Shown here one piece after another: positions 7,761-14,482 of a stretch of DNA of 57,434 nucleotides (positions within the stretch are counted from its first letter, which is position 1; every line of letters begins with the position of its first letter). The position numbers and the translations under genes are program-made. The stretch comes from CAYTCZ01 sp964436315 (GTDB lineage Bacteria > Actinomycetota > Thermoleophilia > Gaiellales > Gaiellaceae): the NCBI GenBank assembly GCA_964436315.1, contig CAYTCZ010000005.1, positions 1-57,434 of the forward strand, given 5' to 3'. The notes under the pieces were generated by a model that saw only the letters and a program-made list of their open reading frames with translations, was not told the origin of the DNA and searched no databases.

Positions 7761-9446
7761 TCACTTTTTCTCGCAAAGAGCGAGATTTACTTTCCCCTCG
7801 CTCCTGCGGATCTCTTCCACCGTCACATTGACCGGATCTCCAAGGCGGAAGACCTGTTGTGTTCGACGCCCAATGAGCGCGGTCCCGAGCGAATTCGACT
7901 GGAAGTAGTCCCCCGAGAGCCGACGAGCCGGTAGAAAGCCCTCGAAGAGCTCGTCGAAGCGGACGAACAGCCCGGAATCGATGACGCCGATGATCTCGCC
8001 TTCGAACTTCCGGTCCCAGCCAGTCTCGAAGAGACGCCGCTCGAGAAACCAAACGAGGCAGAGGTCGTCGGCGTTGCGTTCAATCGTTATTGCTCGCCGC
8101 TCGCGCTCGGAGGTCCAGATAGCGGTCTCGTCAAGCTCGTCCACCCCACTCGCAAGCTCGGCTCCGAGATCTTGTAAGAGTGCTCGGTGACAGACGAGGT
8201 CCGGATAACGCCGGATCGGAGATGTGAAGTGACAGTACGCGCGGCTGGCCAATCCCGAGTGTCCGAGATTTCGGGAGTCGTAATGAGCCTGTTTCAACGA
8301 CCGAAGCAGTAGAGAGGGAAAAGCAACCCGACCTCGGCTCGCCTGCTCGACGTAGCGACGAAGCAAAATGCTCGCTTCAGCTGCCACCCGCGCCGTCTCG
8401 CCGCCGGTCAGGTGCTCTGGAGCCGGCGGAGTCGGAACGTCGAGGTCCTCGAATTTCCCGAGAAGGAGTTCGATCGACTGTGCATCGGGACGTTCGTGCA
8501 CTCGATACAGAGTTTCGGCGCGATGCTGGGACAGATACTGAGCGACGAGTTCGTTTGCCAGGATCATGTGCTCCTCGATCAGCATGTGCGCCCTCGCTTC
8601 GGAATCGATCCACGCTCGTTCGATTCCGCCCATGCCGTCGAACTCGAACTCGACCTCCTGCGACTCGAGCGACAACGCCCCCCGCGTGTAGCGTCGTTGT
8701 CGCAGCTGCGAGGCAAATTCATCGGCCAGCCTGAGGGCCGTGGTCAACTCGGCGTCGACGTCGGCCGAGTTCGTCAGGATGCTTTCAGCTTCGCCGTACG
8801 TCAGCCGCCTTCTGTTTCTGATGAGCGACCGGTAAAACGAGGGCTCGGCCGGCTCGAAGTCAGAGCCAATTGGGATTTCGACCGTGACACAGCGCCGATC
8901 CCGATTCGGAACCAAGCTGCAGAGATCGTCGGAGAGAACCGGAGCGATCATGGGCTCCACCCCTCCCGGCACATAGACAGAGAACGAGCGCTCCAGCGCG
9001 TCCTGGTCGAGCGCCGAGCCGGCCGACACATAGGCCGCCACGTCGGCGATGTGGATCCACACCCGCAGGCCTGCGTCGGTGCGTTCAACGCTGATCGCAT
9101 CGTCGAAGTCCTTCGCCTCCTCAGGGTCGACGGTGAATGCGAAGAGGTGACGGAGATCGACTCGGCCTTCATCTGACGGCGATGTAGCATCGGGTTGGGG
9201 CCGATCATCGTGGCGGACTCCCTCATGCCACAGGAGTCCCTCCAGCACCGGCTCGATGTGTGCCGCATCCCCGAGCACCCGCTCGACTCTTCCACGGCCG
9301 CGAGTTTCCGTGAGGGTGACAAGATCACCCACCTGAGCATCGCCAGCCGCCCGGCGATCGATCGTTACCGGCGTCCCGGGCTCGAAGAACGGTTCGGCAA
9401 CAAGAAACCGTCCTCTCGAGGCAAGTTCGGCGACGACCTTTTCCAC
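7761..9446 (-). CDS. rnr: RNase R/RNase II family 3'-5' exoribonuclease
   Basis: The 561-aa protein carries an RNB catalytic domain with the acidic motif TVDPEEAKDFDDAISV near residue 107, VWIHIADVAAYV near residue 130, and HFTSPIRRYPDLVCHR near residue 425. An S1 RNA-binding domain (KFEGEIIGVIDSGLFVRF onward) lies at the C-terminus. It degrades structured RNA and, with SmpB/tmRNA, non-stop mRNAs. It is clearly shorter than E. coli RNase R (about 810 aa): the N-terminal helix-turn-helix and one cold-shock domain seem absent, leaving one short OB-like segment. The start is GTG at 9446; no better start lies between it and the stop of the upstream protease gene at 9505. Confidence 0.92.
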   Translation of the reverse strand: MEKVVAELASRGRFLVAEPFFEPGTPVTIDRRAAGDAQVGDLVTLTETRGRGRVERVLGDAAHIEPVLEGLLWHEGVRHDDRPQPDATSPSDEGRVDLRHLFAFTVDPEEAKDFDDAISVERTDAGLRVWIHIADVAAYVSAGSALDQDALERSFSVYVPGGVEPMIAPVLSDDLCSLVPNRDRRCVTVEIPIGSDFEPAEPSFYRSLIRNRRRLTYGEAESILTNSADVDAELTTALRLADEFASQLRQRRYTRGALSLESQEVEFEFDGMGGIERAWIDSEARAHMLIEEHMILANELVAQYLSQHRAETLYRVHERPDAQSIELLLGKFEDLDVPTPPAPEHLTGGETARVAAEASILLRRYVEQASRGRVAFPSLLLRSLKQAHYDSRNLGHSGLASRAYCHFTSPIRRYPDLVCHRALLQDLGAELASGVDELDETAIWTSERERRAITIERNADDLCLVWFLERRLFETGWDRKFEGEIIGVIDSGLFVRFDELFEGFLPARRLSGDYFQSNSLGTALIGRRTQQVFRLGDPVNVTVEEIRRSEGKVNLALCEKK

Positions 9447-9504
9447 GGGCGAGAGGCTACTCGCGAATCAGGATGAAGACTCGAGATCAGAACGGGCCGG
9501 GCGA

Positions 9505-10761
9505 CTAGTGAAGCTGGGCAAGAAGCGCAAGTTCATGGCGGAGCTGGAGCCCGGCGCCGATCAGAGCCTCATCGTGACGAGTGCGAAAATCGTCGGAGTT
9601 CAAGAGATCCGGGATGACGCCATAGCCAGATATGTCACGGCCCGCGGCAGTCCGGTAGGTGCTGGTCGTCAACTTCAGTGCAGCGCCGTTCGCGAGCTCG
9701 TACAGAGACTGGATACTCGCTTTCCCGAAGGTCCGCTCGCCAATCACCGTGGCTCGTCCGTGGTACCTGAGGGCCGATGCCAGGATCTCGGCCGAACTCG
9801 CCGTTCCCTTGTTCACGAGGACGACTAGAGGAAGATCAGGATGGCTTGTGGAGCCAGTCGACTCGTACTCGGTGCGCCCCTGATGAACGTTTTCGACGGA
9901 GCAGACGACCCCCTCGTCGAGAAAGAGCGATGCGACGTGGACCGCCTGTCCCAGCAATCCTCCTGGGTTATCTCTCAGATCGAGGATAAGGCCCTGAGCT
10001 CCGTTTCCGACCAAGCGATCGACTGCCCATTCGACTCGCTCGCCTGAGCTCTCCGGGAACGCAAGGATTCGGACGTACGCCAGTTTGGTACCGCCCATGC
10101 GGACCATGCGCTTGCGAATCGATGGAACCGGCACCTCCTCACGTACGACGGTGAAGTCGAGCTTCCCCTCCTGCGGCCGCCGCACGGTCAGACGAACAGG
10201 GGTCCCCTCCTCACCCTTGATCGAGGCGAGCGAGTCTTCAAACGCCATCTTCCTCGCCGACTTGCCGTCTATTCTCAGGATGATGTCGCCTCGCTGTATG
10301 CCAGCTTCGCGCGCAGGTCCACGGAGAGCGGAGGTCACGAGAAGCCCCTGATCGGCCCGCCCGACCGTCAAGCCCACACCGGTGTAACTGCGGCCGGTGC
10401 GGCTCCGTAGACGCGCATATTCTTCCGGAGAGAGGTACTCCGTATAGGGGTCGTCGAGAGCCTTAACCATGCCCTCAACGGTTTCCTCAGCAAGAACTTC
10501 GGACGCGACCTGCTCCACGTAACTTCCGTGGAGCAAGGTGCGAACCTCGCTCTGCACTCTCGCGTTGATGCGAGTCGCATCGGGCGCCTTCGACTCGGCT
10601 AGTGGCCTCGCGCCGGCGGGAATTGTCGGATCGGGCGTGAACAGAGGCGGACGGGACTCCTGGTCGTCTGCCCAAAGCGGCGCTCGGGTCAAGAAGAACC
10701 CGAGAGCAAAGGCCCCCGCGAGCAAGAGCCCGACCGCACAAGCAGCTACCGCTCGCCTCAT
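9505..10761 (-). CDS. S41-family C-terminal processing protease, PDZ-containing
   Basis: The 418-aa CtpA/Tsp-like serine protease starts with an uncleaved signal or single membrane helix (residues 4-25, AVAACAVGLLLAGAFALGFF). A PDZ domain follows at about residues 115-195 (GVGLTVGRADQGLLVTSAL). The S41 catalytic domain has LDLRDNPGGLLGQAV, the nucleophile Ser in GTASSAEI, and the general-base Lys in GERTFGKASIQ. It would act outside the membrane on C-termini of envelope proteins. It lies downstream of ftsX on the same strand across a 116-bp gap. The ftsE-ftsX-ctp-smpB order is common in Gram-positive genomes. Confidence 0.93.
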   Translation of the reverse strand: MRRAVAACAVGLLLAGAFALGFFLTRAPLWADDQESRPPLFTPDPTIPAGARPLAESKAPDATRINARVQSEVRTLLHGSYVEQVASEVLAEETVEGMVKALDDPYTEYLSPEEYARLRSRTGRSYTGVGLTVGRADQGLLVTSALRGPAREAGIQRGDIILRIDGKSARKMAFEDSLASIKGEEGTPVRLTVRRPQEGKLDFTVVREEVPVPSIRKRMVRMGGTKLAYVRILAFPESSGERVEWAVDRLVGNGAQGLILDLRDNPGGLLGQAVHVASLFLDEGVVCSVENVHQGRTEYESTGSTSHPDLPLVVLVNKGTASSAEILASALRYHGRATVIGERTFGKASIQSLYELANGAALKLTTSTYRTAAGRDISGYGVIPDLLNSDDFRTRHDEALIGAGLQLRHELALLAQLH

Positions 10762-10877
10762 CTCCCGCGATGGGAGTCTAGCTCAGTAGTAGACGCTCTA
10801 GGCCGTTGTGGCCTTTGGACAGGGAAGCGCCAGAAGTATCTCTTCGAACGTCGGGAGGGCTCTACGCCAGCGGGTAG

Positions 10878-11753
10878 CTACACCCGTAGGAATCGACGCA
10901 GGGTGATACCCGAGCCCGCTGCCCCGACGAGAAGGCTCACACCGATCAAGATGAGAGCAATGAACGGAAAGGCCAGTGCCTGAACATCCGGGTCTGCGAA
11001 GGTCTGTTCCCGACCCTGAATCACCGGTAGGGCGAACTCACGGGCAAGGACAAGCAACAGGACGGCGATGAGCGAGCCAAGCAAACCCGTGAGGATCCCC
11101 TCGAGCATGAACGGACCGCGAACGAACCAGTTCGTTGCCCCGACGAGTTTCATCACCTCGATCTCGCGTCGCCTCGCGAAAATCGATAGGCGGATCGTGT
11201 TTGCGATCAGCACGGTCGACGCAACGAGCAGTATCACGCTCCCGATCAGGAATATTGCGCCGATGATCCTGGCAACCTGCAGGATGCGGTCCGTCTTGTT
11301 CTTCGCGTAGTCAATCTTGTCGACCCCGGCCGGAGCGGGTTGCTCAAGACGATTCGCTATCACCTCCACCTGATTCGCATCGTTCGGAGTGACTTCAAAA
11401 GCCGCCGGGAGTGGATTGGACGCGAGGTTCTCGGTGAGGTCGGGATAGCGCTCCTGCATGCGCTCGAGCGCCTCCACCTTGGAGACAAAAACAACCTCCT
11501 TGACCTCTGGCATCCCGGCAAGCTGTTGGCCCAGAGCATTGATCTGCTGCTCGCTGGCATCGCGCTCAAAGAAGACCTTGACGAGCACGTCCTTCTTCAC
11601 GTTGTCTGTCCACGAGAGAACCCACGTGCCGAGAGCGATGAAGAGTCCGAGCAGGAACATCCCGATCAGGACGGTCATGGTGGCCGCGATACTCGTGGAC
11701 AGGTTCGTGCCCATGGAGCGGACTGCCTCGCCGACGATGAGACGCGATCTCAC
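10878..11753 (-). CDS. ftsX: Cell-division ABC transporter permease FtsX
   Basis: The 291-aa protein has the FtsX topology. There is one N-terminal helix (ATMTVLIGMFLLGLFIALGTW), an extracellular loop of about 120 aa with VLVKVFFERDASEQQINALG, then three C-terminal helices around residues 165-285 in the FtsX/MacB fold, including FARRREIEVMKLVGATNWFV. With FtsE it activates peptidoglycan hydrolases during division. The GTG start at 11753 has GGAG 9 nt upstream. It should follow ftsE immediately, but 215 bp separate them and nearly all of that is the MITE-like element at 11767-11971. Confidence 0.95.
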   Translation of the reverse strand: MRSRLIVGEAVRSMGTNLSTSIAATMTVLIGMFLLGLFIALGTWVLSWTDNVKKDVLVKVFFERDASEQQINALGQQLAGMPEVKEVVFVSKVEALERMQERYPDLTENLASNPLPAAFEVTPNDANQVEVIANRLEQPAPAGVDKIDYAKNKTDRILQVARIIGAIFLIGSVILLVASTVLIANTIRLSIFARRREIEVMKLVGATNWFVRGPFMLEGILTGLLGSLIAVLLLVLAREFALPVIQGREQTFADPDVQALAFPFIALILIGVSLLVGAAGSGITLRRFLRV

Positions 11754-11766
11754 GGCGCCCGGCTCC

Positions 11767-11971
11767 TAGTGGTCGCTCCAGTAGGTACCCACACCATCTC
11801 GCAGGCTGCAAACCGTCGCATCTCGTCGTCCTCGGTCGGCCACATACCGCTCGTGTATCCGGCCGGGTGGGTGGGGGCCATATCGGTGTTCGAGTGTCCG
11901 CAGGACACTCGAACGAGAGCTGCTCGGTTCTCGCCAGCCATACGGGTGGGAATTTACCGGAGCGACCACTA
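11767..11971. mobile_element. MITE-like element between ftsE and ftsX
   Basis: The 205-bp block has terminal inverted repeats: TAGTGGTCGCTCC at the left (11767-11779) and its exact complement at 11959-11971. The similarity continues inward to about 23 matches of 28. Both ends are TA, as expected for a TA target duplication. Inside is a perfect 12-bp stem with a 3-nt loop (11888-11899 / 11903-11914). No transposase or convincing ORF is present. Removing one TA plus the interior gives a reconstructed junction in which the ftsE stop TAG overlaps TAGGAG, a ribosome site 9 nt before the ftsX GTG. An alternative reading is a structured RNA element between the two genes. Confidence 0.65.
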
Positions 11972-12739
11972 CCCGTAGCCGCCTCGGCGCTCGTCACGAA
12001 CCACGGTTCCCTCCTCGAGGGCGATGACTCGCTTTCGCATCTTGTCGACGAGCTCGCGGTCATGCGTTGCCATCAAGATCGTCGTGCCGGCACGGTTGAT
12101 GCGATTGAGCAGCTGCATGATTCCGACTGACGTGTCCGGATCGAGATTCCCGGTGGGCTCGTCGCAGATCAGCAACGGCGGATGATTCACGAACGCCCGG
12201 GCAATGGAAACACGTTGCTGTTCACCCCCGGACAGCTCGTCTGGGTATGACGCCGATTTCTGGCTCAGACCGACGAGGTTCAGGACCGCTGGCACCTTGA
12301 GCCGAATCCCGCTACTCGACTCCCCTTGGACCTTGAGCGCATAAGCGATGTTCTCGGCAGCCGTCCTGTTCGGCAACAGCTTGTAGTCCTGGAACACACA
12401 ACCGATGTTGCGGCGTAGAAGCGGCACCTGGCTCCGCTTGAGCCGTGCAAGTTCGCGGCCACCGACGATGATGCGACCGCTCGTCGGCTCGAGTTCCTTC
12501 AAGAGCAAGCGCGTCATAGTCGACTTTCCGGAGCCTGAGGCACCGACGAGGAAGGCAAAATCGCCCTTGTCAATCGTGAGCGATACGTCCTTCAGCGCCA
12601 CGACGTTCGGCTCGTAGACCTTCGTCACGTTCTCGAAGACGATCATCGGAACGCGCCGCGCCGGCTGCTCCGCGCGGGGCTCCTCTGCTAAGACTGCGCT
12701 GGGCGCTTCTGCTTCTTGGAGATCAGTACTTTCTTGCAC
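11969..12739 (-). CDS. ftsE: Cell-division ABC transporter ATPase FtsE
   Basis: ATPase partner of FtsX in the divisome. It shows Walker A GASGSGKST near residue 72, the Q-loop in CVFQDYKLLPNRT, signature LSGGEQQRVSIARAF, Walker B LLICDEPTGNLD and the H-loop in ILMATHDRE. Canonical FtsE begins at MIVFENVTKVYEP (ATG at 12646). The open frame to GTG at 12739 adds about 31 acidic/Ala-rich residues with no clear ribosome site, so the shorter form (about 225 aa) is equally possible. The stop TAG at 11969-11971 coincides with the edge of the MITE-like element. The 12740-12963 interval upstream holds no gene that I can support. Confidence 0.95.
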   Translation of the reverse strand: MQESTDLQEAEAPSAVLAEEPRAEQPARRVPMIVFENVTKVYEPNVVALKDVSLTIDKGDFAFLVGASGSGKSTMTRLLLKELEPTSGRIIVGGRELARLKRSQVPLLRRNIGCVFQDYKLLPNRTAAENIAYALKVQGESSSGIRLKVPAVLNLVGLSQKSASYPDELSGGEQQRVSIARAFVNHPPLLICDEPTGNLDPDTSVGIMQLLNRINRAGTTILMATHDRELVDKMRKRVIALEEGTVVRDERRGGYG

Positions 12740-12963
12740 CGGTCGAGTGCGCTCGTCCGCCGACGGCGCCGGTCAAGTTCCTGTACGGGCGACCAGTTTA
12801 GCGCAATTAGCGGCGGTTTTCGCCTGCCTCTGAGGCGATCGATTGCACGTTTTCACACGAGGCGTCGCGGGACGAGAAACACGTCCATCGGTCGACGTCG
12901 AGCGTCTCATTGGCCGCCAGCGAAGCGCGGAATCCGAGGTGCAGTGCTTCCTGCGACTTCTTG

Positions 12964-14077
12964 CTAGGCAACCGTTCCAGCCGCTCGAGCGAGGAGGTAC
13001 GCATGAATGAAATCGTCCAGGTCGCCATCAAGTACGGCCTGCGCGTTACCAGCCTCGATCTCAGTCCGATGATCCTTCACGAGTTGATACGGATGGAGCA
13101 CGTAGCTGCGGATTTGGCTCCCGAATCCAGTGTCGAGAACCTCTCCGCGTTCGAGGGCTATCTCCGCCTCCCGCTTCTCCTCCTCGATTTCCGCAAGTCG
13201 GCTCTTGAGGATTCGCGTTGCGGCAAGTTTGTTCGAGAGTTGCGATCGTTCGTTCTGGCATTGCACAACCACTCCCGTCGGCAGATGAGTAATGCGCACC
13301 GCTGAATCGGTCTTGTTCACGTGCTGGCCGCCGGCACCGCTTGCGCGGTAGGTGTCAATGCGGAGATCCGCTTCGTCGATTTCGATTTCGAAGTCCTCCG
13401 GAACGAGCGGCGCGACGATGACTTGGGCGAACGACGTGTGCCGCCGTCGAGCTGCATCGAACGGCGAAAGACGAACGAGACGATGAACTCCCCGCTCCGC
13501 CTTGAGGATGCCGTACGCATTTTCTCCCTTGACCGTGAACGTCGCCGATTTCAGTCCCGCCTCTTCTCCGGGCGACGCTTCGATGATCTCCGTGGCGAGA
13601 CCGCGATCCGCGGCCCACCTGAGGTACATACGAAGAACGATTTCCGCCCAGTCCTGGGCGTCAGTTCCCCCCGTTCCGGCATGAATCGACACGACGGCAT
13701 CACCGGCGTCATACCGACCGGTGAACAACGCGTCCTCTTGCAAACGGTCGAGTTCTCTCTTGAGATCGGTCGCGACGCGTTCCATCTCCTCAATGTCAGC
13801 CTCGTCGCCATCGGAGACCAACTCGAGGAGTCCAACGAGATCCTGGGCCTCTCCCGACAGTCGCTCGTAACGCTCGATTCGACGAGACAGGCGGGAGTGC
13901 TCAGACGAGATCCGCGCTGCCTCTTTCTGATCGCCCCAGAAATCGGGCGCGCTCATCCGTTCTTCGAGTTCGGCTAGTCGACCCTTCAGCTCGTCGACGT
14001 CAAAGGTAATCACGGACCCAGTTGATCTGGGCCCGGATCTCCTCGAGTTGTTTCTCCACGGCAGGACGATCAGCCAT
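12964..14077 (-). CDS. prfB: Peptide chain release factor 2, programmed +1 frameshift
   Basis: RF2 recognises UGA/UAA and triggers peptide release. The coding sequence is in two frames. ATG at 14077 opens 25 codons ending ...VRDYL, then an in-frame UGA (14002-14000) that must be skipped by a +1 shift at CUU-UGA-C to continue as DVDELKGRLAELEERM in the next frame. The long frame has the GGQ catalytic motif in ASGAGGQHVNKTDSAVR and the RF2-type domain order. The stop is at 12964. An apparent open frame running upstream through the N gap is an artefact. It is followed by ftsE, the usual actinobacterial order. Confidence 0.95.
13999..14005 (-). promoter_or_regulatory. prfB autoregulatory +1 frameshift site CUUUGAC
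   Basis: Minus-strand CTT TGA C places the UGA as codon 26 of the zero frame, the same codon position as in E. coli prfB. When RF2 is scarce the ribosome slips +1 on CUU and makes full-length RF2. The usual strong internal Shine-Dalgarno just upstream (AGGGGG in E. coli) is not present; only TGGGTCC is seen, somewhat further away, so the stimulation may be weaker or work differently here. Confidence 0.9.
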
Positions 14078-14480
14078 GGTCTTGATGCTATCTGGTCACG
14101 TCGCCGAACCCTAGTCAATCGTGAACCGGCACGGTTAGACGCGNNNNNNNNNNNNNNNNNNNNNNNNNNNNNNNNNNNNNNNNNNNNNNNNNNNNNNNNN
14201 NNNNNNNNNNNNNNNNNNNNNNNNNNNNNNNNNNNNNNNNNNNTGCCCGCGGAGCCGGGCTTCGCCGGGCGGGAGCGGCAGCCGTCCAGGGAAGCGTCTG
14301 CAGCGGACTCCTGACGGTTTTCTGGGGCGGTGCTCGCAAGCGAGACGAGCCCGAGGGACGAAGGGCAGTACACCAAGGTACGACCAAGCCCCGAGGGCGA
14401 AGGATCGCGCCGCGAGCGTCGTCAGGCTGCCCGCGGAGCCGGGCTTCGCCGGGCGGGAGCGGCAGCCGTCCAGGGAAGCG
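14078..14480. other. Gene-free interval between prfB and secA, with scaffold gap
   Basis: The interval contains 100 N (14144-14243), a round-number filler that probably marks a gap of unknown length. A duplicated 55-bp repeat and 129 bp of unique sequence (14299-14427) with short GCTCG/CGAG hairpins lie beside it. Frames that cross the Ns are not evidence for genes. I see no promoter or RNA that I can name. The promoter of prfB is probably here or hidden in the gap. Confidence 0.8.
14244..14298. repeat. 55-bp direct repeat, copy A (at edge of scaffold gap)
   Basis: Identical over 55 bp to 14428-14482, in the same orientation, 184 bp apart. Its core (14249-14276) also matches 205-232 in inverted orientation with one difference. 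The core folds into a GC hairpin around GGGC-TTC-GCC. Its position directly at the N filler suggests that repeats of this family broke the assembly. Confidence 0.85.
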
Positions 14481-14482
14481 TC
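14428..14482. repeat. 55-bp direct repeat, copy B (abuts secA stop)
   Basis: Second copy of the 55-bp repeat. Its last two bases are part of the secA stop codon (TGA, 14483-14481), so the repeat sits immediately downstream of secA in the direction of transcription. It could act as a transcript-end hairpin or be a REP-like element. No function is demonstrated by sequence. Confidence 0.85.

Noticed and set aside
11750..11941. 63-residue minus-strand frame inside the MITE-like element
   Set aside because: No family likeness, no ribosome site, and it overlaps the inverted-repeat structure that explains the sequence.
12964..14376. 470-residue minus-strand frame crossing the N gap into prfB
   Set aside because: The part upstream of 14077 runs through 100 N and a repeat; prfB has a clear ATG and frameshift site at 14077-13999.
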